Assembly (NCBI GenBank): GCA_964246985.1
Contig: CAXTSE010000015.1
Location: 1-64,000, forward strand
Source of the DNA: CAXTSE01 sp964246985
GTDB taxonomy: Bacteria; Actinomycetota; Actinomycetes; Actinomycetales; Microbacteriaceae
Reading direction: 5' to 3'
DNA: 64,000 bases
Numbering within the stretch: the stretch's first letter is position 1; each line of letters opens with the position of its first letter. Position numbers and translations under genes: made by a program. The notes beneath the pieces were generated by a model. The model had not been told where the DNA came from and did not search any database. It was given only the letters and a program-made list of their open reading frames with translations. Positions 8,040-17,059 of the stretch are shown in pieces.

Positions 8040-8297
8040 ATGAACGAGCGGATGGTGCGCAAGACCGAGAAGGACGCGACCGGCACGGTCGTGGCCCTGA
8101 GTGGGGACTTCGGGATCGTCGAGGCGACCACCGCCATCACCCACATCGAGGGCGGCATGGCCTACCTCGTGCCGCTCGACCACGGAGGATCGGCTCGCAT
8201 CGGCGTCGTGCACGGCTCGGACGGCAAGTACCTCCGGGCCAGCTGGGATGACTCGGATCGCAACAACCTGCTCGATCTGCCCGACCTCGGCGGCTGA
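8040..8297 (+). CDS. DUF3892-like small protein
   Basis: An 85-residue protein resembling DUF3892 proteins, with ITHIEGG near residue 38 and a closing segment with LRASWDD and NNLLDLPDL. The function of that family is not known. TAGCCT at 8028-8033 lies six bases before the ATG, so transcription probably begins at the start codon. It converges on the tRNA-Leu gene. The family assignment rests on motif resemblance only. Confidence 0.65.
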   Translation: MNERMVRKTEKDATGTVVALSGDFGIVEATTAITHIEGGMAYLVPLDHGGSARIGVVHGSDGKYLRASWDDSDRNNLLDLPDLGG

Positions 8298-8315
8298 GCA
8301 GCTGAGCATCGTCGG

Positions 8316-8396
8316 TGCGGAAGGTGGGACTCGAACCCACACGCCTCTCGGCACAGGAACCTAAATCCTGCGTGTCTACCATTTCACCACTCCCGC
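8316..8396 (-). tRNA. tRNA-Leu (anticodon TAG)
   Basis: Read on the minus strand the 5' end is GCGGGAG, pairing with CTTCCGC at the 3' end (one G-T pair). The D arm, a five-pair anticodon stem CAGGA/TCCTG enclosing TTTAGGT (anticodon TAG), a long class II variable arm and the T arm GTGGG-TTCGAGT-CCCAC are all present. The long variable arm and anticodon identify leucine, reading CUA. CCA is not encoded. A possible -10 box, TAGACT on the minus strand, covers 8422-8427. Confidence 0.95.
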
Positions 8397-8446
8397 GAGT
8401 GCGCCCCCGCGGGGCGGGGCCAGTCTAAAGCGGCTCGCGGCCTGGC

Positions 8447-8489
8447 CTGTGGAGAGAAAGATCGGCCGTGGGCCTCTCCCGCACATGAT
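8447..8489 (+). promoter_or_regulatory. Candidate tad promoter element, copy 1
   Basis: CTGTGGAGA at 8447-8455 is followed by CATGAT at 8484-8489 and six bases later by the GTG of tadA. The same nonamer and hexamer occur at exactly the same separation before the pilin gene at 17762. CATGAT sits where a -10 box would be for a leaderless transcript. The nonamer is too far upstream for a normal -35 and would fit an activator site. Confidence 0.55.
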
Positions 8490-8495
8490 GGGCGC

Positions 8496-9740
8496 GTGAG
8501 CTCACCCGTCTCCGCAATCGCCGACTCGGTGCGGGCGCGGGTCAGGCTCGACGGGGCCGACCTCGCGGGGGATCCTGCTCTCACCGAGCGGTACGTGCGG
8601 GCGGAGGTGCAGCGCTACAGCGAGCGGGCGCTCGGCGGATCGCAGCCGCTCCTTGTCGACGAGGGTGACATCGCGCGGCAGGTCGTCGCAGCATTGATCG
8701 GGCTCGGGCCACTGCAGCCGTACCTCGACGACCCGACCGTCGAGGAGCTCTGGATCAACGGCCCCGCGCAGATCTTCGTCGCCCGCGACGGCGTCAACGA
8801 GCGCGTCCCCCTGGAGCTGGCCGAGCAGCAGGTGCGCGACCTGGTCGAGCGCATGCTGCAGCAGACCGGCCGCCGCGTCGACCTGTCGTCGCCGTTCGTG
8901 GATGCGTCCCTGCCCGACGGATCGCGCCTCCACGTCGTGATCCCCGACATCACCCGCGCGCACTGGGCCGTCAACATCCGCAAGTTCCGCGCGGGAATGC
9001 GCACGCTGTCCGACCTGGTGCGCCTCGGGTCCATCACGCCTCACGCCGCCGCCTTCCTCGATCTGTGCGTCGTCACCGGGCAGAACATCCTGGTGTCGGG
9101 TGCGACCCAGTCGGGCAAGACCACGCTGCTCGGCGCCCTGCTCGGCTCGGCCCCGGCGACAGATCGGGTGGTCTCTGTCGAGGAGACGTTCGAGCTCGCG
9201 ATCGGGGGCGCCGACTGGGTCGCTATGCAGTGCAGGCAGCCCAGTCTCGAGGGCACCGGCGAGGTGTCGCTGCGACGCCTCATCAAAGAGGCTCTGCGGA
9301 TGCGACCCGACCGCCTCGTCGTCGGGGAGGTGCGCGAGGCCGAGTCGCTCGATCTGCTCATCGCCCTCAACAGCGGGCTGCCGGGCATGTGCTCACTGCA
9401 CGCGAACAACGCCCGCGACGCTCTCGTGAAGCTCTCGACCCTGCCGCTGCTGGCCGGCCGCAACATCGACGCGTCGTTCGTCGTGCCGACCGTGGCGTCG
9501 ACGATCGACGTCGTCGTGCACGCCGAGCTCGAAAGCAGCGGGCAGCGGCGCATCGTCGAGATCCTGGCACCGACCGGCACGACGAGCGGATCGGCCATCG
9601 ATTCCGTCAGCCTCTTCGAGCTGCGTGGCGGTCGGCTCAAGGCGACCGGCGAGATCCCGTCGCGCAGGGAGAAGTTCCACAGAGCGGGAGCGGACGTCGA
9701 GCGGATGCTGCGGGCCGTCGATCCGGGGCTCGTCGCGTGA
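8496..9740 (+). CDS. tadA: TadA/CpaF-type secretion ATPase (Flp pilus)
   Basis: This 414-residue cytoplasmic ATPase powers assembly of a Flp/Tad-type pilus. It has the CpaF N-terminal region (VEELWINGPAQIFV), Walker A GATQSGKTT at about residues 202-210, an Asp/Glu-rich Walker B region (RLVVGEVRE) and the conserved histidine segment CSLHANNARDAL. It starts at a GTG six bases after CATGAT. It overlaps tadB by four bases. No TadZ/CpaE-like gene or prepilin peptidase lies upstream, so the remaining parts of the system must be elsewhere. Confidence 0.92.
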   Translation: MSSPVSAIADSVRARVRLDGADLAGDPALTERYVRAEVQRYSERALGGSQPLLVDEGDIARQVVAALIGLGPLQPYLDDPTVEELWINGPAQIFVARDGVNERVPLELAEQQVRDLVERMLQQTGRRVDLSSPFVDASLPDGSRLHVVIPDITRAHWAVNIRKFRAGMRTLSDLVRLGSITPHAAAFLDLCVVTGQNILVSGATQSGKTTLLGALLGSAPATDRVVSVEETFELAIGGADWVAMQCRQPSLEGTGEVSLRRLIKEALRMRPDRLVVGEVREAESLDLLIALNSGLPGMCSLHANNARDALVKLSTLPLLAGRNIDASFVVPTVASTIDVVVHAELESSGQRRIVEILAPTGTTSGSAIDSVSLFELRGGRLKATGEIPSRREKFHRAGADVERMLRAVDPGLVA

Positions 9741-10609
9741 CCTGGGCGGTCGGCCTCGCGCTCGGATCGGGCCTGGTCCTCATCGCATCGCCGTGGCTCT
9801 GGCCGCGGGCTGCGAGGCCCGACGCCGGGGCTGCGGGTCGGCCGGTGCTGATGTCCGCGCTCCGGACCCGGCTCGCGCAGGCCGGCCTCGCGCGCGTCCA
9901 GCCGTCGGTGTTCGTCGTCGTGAGCCTCGTCTTCGGCGCTGGGCTGGGTGCGGGCGTGCTGGGTGCCGCGACTGTCCCGGTGCTCGCTGTCGCTGCGGGA
10001 GCTGCGGGGGCGGTCGCGCCGCTGGTGCTGCTGTCCGGTAGGGCCCGTCGACGTCGTCGGATGCTCCGCGAGGCCTGGCCCGACCTCGTCGACCACCTCG
10101 TCTCGGGCGTCCGGTCGGGGCAGGGGCTGACCGCCGCGGTGGCGCGCCTCGCCGAGGTCGGTCCGGTCGACTTCCGCCCCGCATTCCGCGAGTTCGCCCG
10201 CGTCGCGTCGGCGACCGGCACGGTCGGTCCGGCGCTCGACGCTCTCAAGGACCACCTGTCCGATCCGGTGGCGGATCGCATCGTCGAGACGTTGCGCATG
10301 TCGCGCGACGTGGGCGGTACCGAGCTCCCCGCGGTGCTGCGGAACCTCTCCGCCTACCTGCGGCAGGAGGGCACCCTGCGCGCGGAGGTCGAGGCGCGCC
10401 AGTCCTGGGTGATGAACGCCGCCCGCCTCGGGGTGGCCGCGCCGTGGATCGTGCTGGTGCTGCTCGCCTCGCGTCCCGTGGCGGCCGCCGCGTACAACTC
10501 GCCGCCGGGCCTGGCACTGATCGGCATCGGTGCCGTCGTCTCGGTCGGCGCCTACCGGGTGATCGTCGCGCTCGGCCGCCTGCCCGACGAGCGGCGGTGG
10601 TTCGCGTGA
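9737..10609 (+). CDS. tadB: TadB-like pilus platform membrane protein
   Basis: One of two type II secretion system F-like inner-membrane platform proteins of the Tad apparatus. About 290 residues: two hydrophobic segments near the N terminus, a cytoplasmic helical domain (WPDLVDHLVSGVRSGQGL, then LRMSRDVGGTELPAVLRNL) and two C-terminal membrane segments. The GTG start is inside the tadA stop (GTGA overlap), and its own stop overlaps the tadC start in the same way, so all three are translationally coupled. Confidence 0.88.
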   Translation: MTWAVGLALGSGLVLIASPWLWPRAARPDAGAAGRPVLMSALRTRLAQAGLARVQPSVFVVVSLVFGAGLGAGVLGAATVPVLAVAAGAAGAVAPLVLLSGRARRRRRMLREAWPDLVDHLVSGVRSGQGLTAAVARLAEVGPVDFRPAFREFARVASATGTVGPALDALKDHLSDPVADRIVETLRMSRDVGGTELPAVLRNLSAYLRQEGTLRAEVEARQSWVMNAARLGVAAPWIVLVLLASRPVAAAAYNSPPGLALIGIGAVVSVGAYRVIVALGRLPDERRWFA

Positions 10610-11544
10610 CGTCTGCCCAGCTGCTGGCCGTGCCGATCGGGCTGGCCCTCGGCCTCGGGCTGTGGACCCTTCTCGCGCTGATGCCACGGGTGGGCGCATC
10701 CCCGCTGGCCAGCCGCATCGCTCCCTACATCACCGACGTCTCGAGCGCGGCACGCGCCGTCGCCGACCGACGCCCTGCCGAGCCGGGGGTGCTGCTGACG
10801 GGACTCGCCTCACCGACCCTGCTTCGCATCCGCGCGCTCGTCGCCAGCGTGCTGGGCGGCGACGAGGGGGTGGCGCGGCGGCTGCGTCAGGCTGGGTCCA
10901 CGGCGACCGTCGAGTCGTTCCGCGCGCGGCAGCTGCTCGCGGCCGCTGCGGGAACGGCGGCGGGGATCGCCGGGGCAGCCGCCCTCGGTCGCGCCGCCGC
11001 ACTGCCCCCGGCTGTCGTCGTCGGGGTCGTTCTGGTGTGTGCGACCGCCGGGCTCCTCGCTCCGGAGCAGGCGCTCGCCCGTGCGGCGCGATCGCGGCAG
11101 GCGCGCATCGCGGCGGAGCTGCCGACGGTGCTCGAGTTCCTGGCTCTGTCGATGTCGGCGGGGGAGGGGGTGCGCGACGCCCTCCGTCGCGTCGCCGCAA
11201 CCGGCAATGGCGAGCTGGCGCGCGAGCTCGGCCGCGTGGTCGGCGAGGTGCACACGGGCGTACCTCTGGCAGACGCCCTCTCGCGGTGCGCCGCCCTACT
11301 CGGACTTCCCGCCCTGACCCGCACCGTCGATCAGCTCCTGGCCGCCCTCGACCGCGGGACGCCGCTGGTCGAGGTGTTCCGCGCGCAGGCGCAGGACGCC
11401 CGAGACGACACGAAGCGCCAGCTGCTCGAGGCCGCCGGCCGCAAGGAGGTCGCCATGATGGTGCCGCTGGTGTTCCTCATCCTCCCGGTGACGATCGCCT
11501 TCGCGATCTTTCCTGGCATCCTGGTGCTGCAGCTCGGCTTCTGA
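10606..11544 (+). CDS. tadC: TadC-like pilus platform membrane protein
   Basis: The second T2SF-type platform protein, about 312 residues. It has N-terminal hydrophobic segments, the T2SF domain with LPTVLEFLALSMSAGEGVRDALRRV and a second repeat ending KRQLLEAAGRKEVAMMVPLVFLILPVTIAFAIFPG, a typical TadC C terminus. Its GTG overlaps the tadB stop. In related loci the pilin genes normally follow at once; here they resume only at 17762 after a block of unrelated genes. Confidence 0.88.
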   Translation: MTSAQLLAVPIGLALGLGLWTLLALMPRVGASPLASRIAPYITDVSSAARAVADRRPAEPGVLLTGLASPTLLRIRALVASVLGGDEGVARRLRQAGSTATVESFRARQLLAAAAGTAAGIAGAAALGRAAALPPAVVVGVVLVCATAGLLAPEQALARAARSRQARIAAELPTVLEFLALSMSAGEGVRDALRRVAATGNGELARELGRVVGEVHTGVPLADALSRCAALLGLPALTRTVDQLLAALDRGTPLVEVFRAQAQDARDDTKRQLLEAAGRKEVAMMVPLVFLILPVTIAFAIFPGILVLQLGF

Positions 11545-11782
11545 GACCGGCCGACGGAGTAGGAGCGCCGATGCTGCTCGGCTAATGGCCCCCGCCCGCG
11601 TGCCCAGCCCGGCCAGGACCTCTGCCGAGGCCATGCCCACGTCGCTGATCGGGCGGACGCAGACCCCAGTTCGGCGGGACCTGTACCAGAACGACCGAGA
11701 CTGCCATCATTAGCTCGCTCGTTCTTCCTGCCCGAGCTGGCCCCGTGCCGGGGACGACCTTGCGACGATACGGAGGCACCCC

Positions 11783-11821
11783 GTGGCTGGCGATCGGACG
11801 AGTGGGTGTGCGTCAGCATGA
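11783..11821 (+). CDS. Candidate 12-codon leader ORF before the secreted DUF5648 protein
   Basis: GTG at 11783 is placed six bases after GGAGG (11772-11776), the best ribosome site in the area. It encodes VAGDRTSGCASA and stops at TGA 11819-11821, which overlaps the ATG at 11818 of the next gene. The layout is that of a translationally coupled leader peptide. It could also be chance, because the product is short and has no recognisable features. Confidence 0.35.
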   Translation: MAGDRTSGCASA

Positions 11822-13530
11822 CCACGAAGCTGCGGGGCGTGATTCTGCTGGTCATCGCCCTCCTCTTCGTCGGGGTGACCCCCACGGCTGCGCTCGCTGC
11901 CCCCGCCGACACGGTGTCCGGCGCCGTGTCGCTGGGAGCATCGAACATGTCACCGGTCCGCGCCGAGGCGGGCGATGTGCTCGTCATCGCGGTCCGCTTT
12001 CCTGGCGGCGTCGAGATCGGCCGAAGCCTCGTGGGTTCGAACGGCGAGTTCAGCATCGCAGCGTCCGGAAGCGTTTCGCTGCATTTCTTCTACCTGGGCG
12101 ACGGCGACTACCTGTCGGAGACCTGGGGTTCTCCATCGACCGGGGTGCCCTACTTCCATTTCATCGCAGCCGGGTATGACATCGGCGGTCACGTCGACAT
12201 GGACATCGCAGGTCGCGCCGCAGCGGCGGGCCAGGTCAGCGTCCGCGCGATCTGGTACGGGTCGAGTCGACAGACGACCACCGACGCTGACGGGAACTAC
12301 GACTTCGGTGCAGTCGAGCCGGGTCCATATCAGCTGGTGTTCGAGGTGCCCGGCGATGCGAGCTATCCGCAATGGCAATATGACGGAACGTCGGCAGGTG
12401 GTCGAGTGAAGGACCCCTGGACTTTCTCGTTGGACCGGGATCGCACCGACCTCGACGTCGTGATCGGCATCGGGCCCTCGATAGCAGGATCAATTCGCGA
12501 CAGCCGGGGCAACCCCGTACCCGGCATCGACGTGACGGCGAGCGGCAGTCAGCCCGACGGTCAGGCATTCGTGCGCTTCTCGACGAAGACCGATCAGAAC
12601 GGCCACTACGTCGTCCGATCTCTCGACCCCTCATTCCGCTACGTCGTCAACTGGGGCGAGGCCGCCCCGTGGGCATACGGCCGCTGGCCCGGCGGCAACC
12701 TGTTCCTCTGCTGCGAATTCATCGCACCGTCGGGAACGCTCACGGGGTACGACGGCGTCGCCTTACGCGGCGGACGTATCGAGGGCGGCACGGGGACAAA
12801 CGGACCAGGCGACGGTTATCACCTCCTCGTGCGCTATCGCCCGAGCGCGGCCGTCTCCTGGACTGCGCCCGCATCCTCCGATTACGTCGGGCCCGGCTCC
12901 GCATTCACGATCGACGACCTTCCGCCCGGTGAGTACATGATCGGGCTGGCGACCGGCGTGAATCAGGGGCAAGCTGCCTGGCTCCCCGCCTTCAGCCTGG
13001 CTGAGGGGGCAGTCGTCACCCGGAACTTCTTTTCGGCGCAATGGAAAGCCTGGGGCGCCACCGAGGTGTACCGATTCTGGAGTTCGACCAAGCGATCGCA
13101 CTTCTTCACGTCGAGCGCTGACGAGCGCGACTATGTCATTGCAAACTACCCGGACGAGGTCTGGAACTACGAGGGGGTGGCGTTCAACGCTGTATCGGCG
13201 GGAGCGCGGGGAGGTATCGCGGTCTATCGGTTCTGGAGCGACACGTACGGCGGTCACTTCTATACAACGAATGAATCCGAACGTGATTCGGTGATCGCCA
13301 GGTACGACGACAGGGTCTGGCGGTACGAAGGAATCGCGTTCTACGCATATCCGTCCGGTTCCGACCTCGGCGAGAGGACCGTGAGCCGATTCTGGAGTCC
13401 GACATTCGGGCATCACTTCTATTCGGCGGACGCGGCTGAGACCGCCCAGGTGAAGCGTATCTATCCGCCCTCGGTGTGGACGCATGAGGGTGCGGTTTTC
13501 GAGGTGCCTCTCTCGCTGGCAGGGGAGTGA
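11818..13530 (+). CDS. Secreted protein with carboxypeptidase-regulatory-like repeats and three DUF5648 repeats
   Basis: About 570 residues with a clear signal peptide (KLRGVILLVIALLFVGV, then an ALAA cleavage region). The middle has beta-sandwich segments of the carboxypeptidase-regulatory type (TTDADGNYDFGAVEPGPYQLVFE; KTDQNGHYVVRSL). The C-terminal 150 residues carry three tandem DUF5648 repeats of the form YRFWSxxxxxHFYT followed by VWxYEGxAF. It is probably exported or surface-bound; the ligand is unknown. Codon and base use are noticeably less GC-biased than in neighbours, especially from 12340 to 13500, consistent with later acquisition. An in-frame GTG at 11806 is an alternative start. 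It lies inside the split tad locus. Confidence 0.85.
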   Translation: MTTKLRGVILLVIALLFVGVTPTAALAAPADTVSGAVSLGASNMSPVRAEAGDVLVIAVRFPGGVEIGRSLVGSNGEFSIAASGSVSLHFFYLGDGDYLSETWGSPSTGVPYFHFIAAGYDIGGHVDMDIAGRAAAAGQVSVRAIWYGSSRQTTTDADGNYDFGAVEPGPYQLVFEVPGDASYPQWQYDGTSAGGRVKDPWTFSLDRDRTDLDVVIGIGPSIAGSIRDSRGNPVPGIDVTASGSQPDGQAFVRFSTKTDQNGHYVVRSLDPSFRYVVNWGEAAPWAYGRWPGGNLFLCCEFIAPSGTLTGYDGVALRGGRIEGGTGTNGPGDGYHLLVRYRPSAAVSWTAPASSDYVGPGSAFTIDDLPPGEYMIGLATGVNQGQAAWLPAFSLAEGAVVTRNFFSAQWKAWGATEVYRFWSSTKRSHFFTSSADERDYVIANYPDEVWNYEGVAFNAVSAGARGGIAVYRFWSDTYGGHFYTTNESERDSVIARYDDRVWRYEGIAFYAYPSGSDLGERTVSRFWSPTFGHHFYSADAAETAQVKRIYPPSVWTHEGAVFEVPLSLAGE

Positions 13531-13610
13531 GCGTTGGGCCGGGGGTACCGCGCGAATCGCGGTGAGTCAACCGGGTGTGAGTTCGCGCACATCCGCCGTA
13601 GACAGGGTGC

Positions 13611-13874
13611 ATGCTCCTGATCTTCGGCACCCGTGCCTACCAGACCCTGCTCACGCTGGTCATGATGGTCTGCCCGCACTGCCACGTCGATGCCCAGCAG
13701 CACGTCACCCAGCTCGCGAACAAGTTCACCCTGTTCTTCCTGCCGCTCTTCACGGTGTCGACGAAGTACTTCGTCGAGTGCTCGAACTGCGGCGCCGCCA
13801 CGGCGCTCACCAAACAGCAGGTCGACAACTCCGCCAACTGGGCGACGACGCACGGCGGATACGTCCAGCCCTAG
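13611..13874 (+). CDS. Small zinc-ribbon protein
   Basis: An 87-residue protein with two CxxC pairs, CPHCH near residue 21 and CSNCG near residue 57, which together should bind one zinc ion. The segment between them (NKFTLFFLPLF) is hydrophobic, as in small zinc-ribbon proteins of the zinc_ribbon_15 type, for which no clear function is known. TAGACA lies six bases before the ATG. Confidence 0.8.
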   Translation: MLLIFGTRAYQTLLTLVMMVCPHCHVDAQQHVTQLANKFTLFFLPLFTVSTKYFVECSNCGAATALTKQQVDNSANWATTHGGYVQP

Positions 13875-13893
13875 CTGAAGACCGACACCGCGG

Positions 13894-14904
13894 TCACGCA
13901 GACGCGCCGGCCCCTCTCAGCGCCGTCGCCGCGAACCGGGCCGCGAGTTCGCCGAATGCCGCCGCCAGCTCCGGCGGATCGACGACCTCCACGTCGACCT
14001 CGAATCGCCCGATCGTCGCCGCCATCGACCCCCACGACCACGAACCGAGCTCGAGGCTGCAGCGGTCGGGTCCGAGCTCGCGGACCACTCCGTCGCCGGC
14101 GAACGGGAGCACATCCTCCGCGGGCGCGTGCAGGATCACCGTGCCGCGGCAGGCCCATGCGTTCACGTCCGAGCCCTTGAACCGCGCCGACACGAACTCC
14201 TCGACGTCTCCGCCCGGCACCTCGCGCGGGGTGAAGCGCGGTCCGGTCGGGATGGGGGGCGTGATGCGCTCGGCGCTGAAGAGCCGCCAGTCCTCGCGAT
14301 CGAGGTCCCACGCGAGCAGGAACCAGCGCCCCTGCACCGTCGCTATGTGGTGCGGCTCCACCCGGCGCGGCGGAGTCAGCACGCCGCCGTCGTCGACGGG
14401 TATGCGCCGTGCGTAGTCCATCCGCAGCACCTCCCGTGCGCGGATGGCCGTCGACAGGGCGATGAGGACGTCGGGGGAGACGGATGCGGGGGCGGCCTCG
14501 CCGGGACGGCTCGGGATCGCGGTGATCTGCAGCGCATCGAGTCGGTGCCGCAGGCGGGAGGGCATGACCTGCCGCATCGTGGTCAGCGCCCGCACCGCGG
14601 CCTCGGCGATATCGGCTCCACCGGCGGCGGCGGTCTGCAGCGCGACCGTCAACGCGATGACCTGGTCGTCGTCGAAGAGCAGTGGCGGCAGCTCGGCCCC
14701 GGCGTCGAGGCGGTAGCCGCCGTCCGGCCCCATCGTGGCGTGGATGCTGTAGCCCATCTCGCGCAGGCGATCGACGTCGCGCCGCACGGTCCGGTGGCTG
14801 ATCTCGAGTCGCTCCGCGAGCACGGCTCCCGGCCAATCGCGCCGGGCCTGGAGCAGCGAGAGCAGCCGGAGCAGGCGCGAGGTCGTCGAGACGGCTGCGG
14901 TCAT
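13894..14904 (-). CDS. WYL-domain HTH transcriptional regulator
   Basis: A 336-residue regulator. The N-terminal HTH_11/DeoR-like winged helix runs over about residues 5-60 (SRLLRLLSLLQARRDWPG, HRTVRRDVDRLREMGY). The WYL ligand-sensing domain follows (MDYARR, then HHIATVQGRWFLLAWDLDREDWRLF) with the C-terminal WCX extension. The ATG at 14904 is preferred because upstream codons are low-complexity Arg-rich and TACCGT lies six bases before it on the minus strand. It is downstream of the MFS gene but separated by a strong hairpin, so it is probably transcribed alone. Its target is unknown. Confidence 0.88.
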   Translation of the reverse strand: MTAAVSTTSRLLRLLSLLQARRDWPGAVLAERLEISHRTVRRDVDRLREMGYSIHATMGPDGGYRLDAGAELPPLLFDDDQVIALTVALQTAAAGGADIAEAAVRALTTMRQVMPSRLRHRLDALQITAIPSRPGEAAPASVSPDVLIALSTAIRAREVLRMDYARRIPVDDGGVLTPPRRVEPHHIATVQGRWFLLAWDLDREDWRLFSAERITPPIPTGPRFTPREVPGGDVEEFVSARFKGSDVNAWACRGTVILHAPAEDVLPFAGDGVVRELGPDRCSLELGSWSWGSMAATIGRFEVDVEVVDPPELAAAFGELAARFAATALRGAGASA

Positions 14905-14963
14905 GCCCACACGGTAATGCCGGTCGAGGACAGCCGCTGTCCGGGAGGTGTCTGCACAGGGCT

Positions 14964-14996
14964 CCGCCCCGACGCACGGTGATGGCGTCGGGGCGG
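14964..14996 (-). terminator. Hairpin terminator after the MFS gene
   Basis: A twelve-pair perfect stem, CCGCCCCGACGC against GCGTCGGGGCGG, encloses a nine-base loop. It lies just after the stop of the exporter gene on the minus strand and before the WYL regulator. No U-run follows, as is common in high-GC actinobacteria. Confidence 0.65.
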
Positions 14997-15011
14997 GCTG
15001 GGTCGCGATTC

Positions 15012-16436
15012 CTAGGCGCGGCGCGCGAACCCGGCGACGATCGCGGCGACGGCGATGAACGCGGCGGCTCCGAGGAAGAGCCACGAGAAGCCGCCCGTCA
15101 GCGCCTCCGGAGCCGACGTCCCCGCCGCCTCGAGAGCGCCGGTGCGTGCAGCTGCGATCGACGCCAGCACCGCCAGTCCGAGCGCGCCGCCGATCTGCTG
15201 GCTTGTGTTGATCAGGCCGCCGGCCAGCCCGGCCTCCCCGCCATCGACTCCGTCCACGGCCAGCTGCGTCCCCGTGACGAAGGCACCGCCCAGGCCGATG
15301 CCGATGAGTACGGTCGGCGCGAGCAGGTGCAGAGCGAAGACCGCGTCGGCAGGCGCCGCGGCCAGCCAGCCGAGTCCGCCGACAACCACCAGGAGGGATG
15401 CCGTCAGCGTGATGCGTGTGCCGAACCGCGCGACCAGGGTCGGCGCGAGCCCGGCGGTCACGACGAGCGCCCCGGCGAGAGGCAGCTGTGTCAGGCCGGC
15501 GGTCAGCGCGTCGTATCCGAGCACGGACTGCATGTACACCGAGAGAGCGAAGAACAAGGCGACCATCGCCGCTCCGGTGAGGAGCATCACGATGTTGCCG
15601 ACCGCGAGCGTGCCGCTGCGGAACACGGCGAGTGGCACGAGGGGCTGGTCGGTGCGTCGCTCGATGGCGACGAAGGCGATGGCGAGCGCGACAGCCGCGC
15701 CGAGCAGCCCGATCGGCAGGGGGTGGGCGAAGCCGACCTGGGCCACGCTGCTGAAGGCGCCGACCGCGGCGACGAGGGCTCCGGTGATGGTGGCGGCGCC
15801 GGGGAGGTCGAGGCGACCAGCGGCGACAGCAGGGTCACGGCTGAGGAGACGGGGGATCGCGAGGAGCACGATCGCGGCGATCGGCACGTTGACGAAGAAC
15901 ACCGCCTGCCACCCGAGAGCGGCCGTGAGCAGTCCGCCGAGCAGTACGCCCGCCGCGGACCCGATACCGGCGACGCCGCCCCAGACGCCGAGCGCCTTGG
16001 CGCGATCTGCGGCGAGGGGGAAGAGCTGGGTGAGCAGAGCCAGAGCTGCCGGGGCCAGCAACGCGGCCGACGTGCCCTGCAGGGCTCGAGCCAGGAGGAG
16101 CATGCCGCCCGACGACGACAGGCCGGCGAGGACGGAGGCAGCCGCGAATCCGAATGTTCCGATCAGGAAGAGCCTGCGATGCCCGAACCGGTCGGCCAGG
16201 CGGCCGCCCAGCAGGAGCAGCCCGCCGAAGGGCAGGACGTAGGCGGTGATGACCCAGGCGAGGGCGATGGTGTCGAGGCCGAGCTGGGTGCCGAGCACAG
16301 GCAGCGCGATGTTGACGATCGACGCGTCGAGCACCACGAGGAACTGCGCGAGCGCGAGCACCCCGAGCGCGAGCCAGCGTCGCGTGCTCCGTTGCTCGGT
16401 GGTGGTGCGGGTGGGGGATGCGGCGATGGTCGTCAT
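15012..16436 (-). CDS. MFS drug exporter, DHA2 (14-helix) family
   Basis: A proton-driven multidrug efflux protein of about 474 residues. The DHA2 signatures are VVLDASIVNIALP near the start, GGRLADRFGHRRLF in loop 2-3 and a motif C-like GVAGIGSAAGVLLGGLL in helix 5; about 14 helices can be counted. The ATG at 16436 has the ribosome site AAAGGA before it. It lies 75 bases downstream of a TetR-type gene, and the inverted repeat between them matches one in front of the regulator, so repression by that regulator with release by a drug-like ligand is likely. Confidence 0.92.
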   Translation of the reverse strand: MTTIAASPTRTTTEQRSTRRWLALGVLALAQFLVVLDASIVNIALPVLGTQLGLDTIALAWVITAYVLPFGGLLLLGGRLADRFGHRRLFLIGTFGFAAASVLAGLSSSGGMLLLARALQGTSAALLAPAALALLTQLFPLAADRAKALGVWGGVAGIGSAAGVLLGGLLTAALGWQAVFFVNVPIAAIVLLAIPRLLSRDPAVAAGRLDLPGAATITGALVAAVGAFSSVAQVGFAHPLPIGLLGAAVALAIAFVAIERRTDQPLVPLAVFRSGTLAVGNIVMLLTGAAMVALFFALSVYMQSVLGYDALTAGLTQLPLAGALVVTAGLAPTLVARFGTRITLTASLLVVVGGLGWLAAAPADAVFALHLLAPTVLIGIGLGGAFVTGTQLAVDGVDGGEAGLAGGLINTSQQIGGALGLAVLASIAAARTGALEAAGTSAPEALTGGFSWLFLGAAAFIAVAAIVAGFARRA

Positions 16437-16454
16437 CGAATTCCTTTCGGTTAA

Positions 16455-16470
16455 GAGTGAACAGTCACTC
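16455..16470 (-). promoter_or_regulatory. Candidate TetR operator over the MFS promoter
   Basis: GAGTGA-N4-TCACTC is a perfect inverted repeat; on the minus strand it reads GAGTGACTGTTCACTC. It covers GACTGT, the likely -10 box, which lies 17 bases from TTGCCA (16484-16489 on the minus strand). The site differs at one base from the one before the tetR gene. Confidence 0.7.
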
Positions 16471-16511
16471 ACTACTCAGGGCATGGCAACGGCGATTCCG
16501 CTGCCAGGTGG

Positions 16512-17057
16512 TCAGGGGTGGGTGATCCCAGCGGCCAGGAGCTTCGCCCACGGTTCGGGCACGTCCTCGATGCCCACCGTGACGATGAGGTGGCACAGCT
16601 GGCCGTAGGCGATGAAGCGCTGGACGGCCTCGTCGTCGGCGCGGGACCGCGACTTCGCGTAGGAGGTCACCGAGGCGAGACCGGCCCGGAGGGCCGCGCG
16701 GACCTCGGGGATCTCGGCGACCGACTGCGCGTGCACCTGGAGCAGCAGCAGGCTGCGATCACCGATCAGGTGGGCATAGGCGTCGCCCATGGCGTCGAGC
16801 ACGGCACCCGGCGTCTGATTCTCGGCCTCGTCGGCGCCGGACTCGAGGGCGGCGAGGATCTGCCCAAAGCAGTCATCGAGGGCGGCGACGAAGAGCTGCT
16901 CCTTCGACGGGAAGAGCTTGAACACGTACGCGGGGGAGATGCGGGCGTCGCGGGCGACGTCGGCGATGGTCGTGCCGTGGAAGCCACCCCGCGCGAACTC
17001 GCGAACGGCGCTCGCCGCGACGAGCGGCTTGCGGACTTCTGCGGTGGAGAGTGGCAT
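16512..17057 (-). CDS. TetR-family transcriptional repressor
   Basis: A 181-residue regulator. The N-terminal HTH runs over about residues 12-58 (FARGGFHGTTIADVARDARISPAYVFKLFPSKEQLF), followed by a helical ligand-binding domain. It lies directly upstream of the DHA2 exporter on the same strand. The ATG follows TACAGT by seven bases on the minus strand with TTGCGG 17 bases further up, so its transcript is probably leaderless. A copy of the operator overlaps this -10 box, which implies autorepression. Confidence 0.9.
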   Translation of the reverse strand: MPLSTAEVRKPLVAASAVREFARGGFHGTTIADVARDARISPAYVFKLFPSKEQLFVAALDDCFGQILAALESGADEAENQTPGAVLDAMGDAYAHLIGDRSLLLLQVHAQSVAEIPEVRAALRAGLASVTSYAKSRSRADDEAVQRFIAYGQLCHLIVTVGIEDVPEPWAKLLAAGITHP

Positions 17058-17059
17058 GA

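Noticed and set aside
11584..11712. 42-codon frame between tadC and the secreted protein
   Set aside because: It has no ribosome site or promoter spacing, and an Arg/Pro/Thr-biased composition. The minus strand here shows some protein-like stretches, but nothing could be supported.
13060..13510. Tandem repeats that might be a CRISPR or DNA repeat array
   Set aside because: The repeats are at protein level only (three DUF5648 units of about 45-55 residues); the DNA has diverged. No CRISPR repeats exist in the window.
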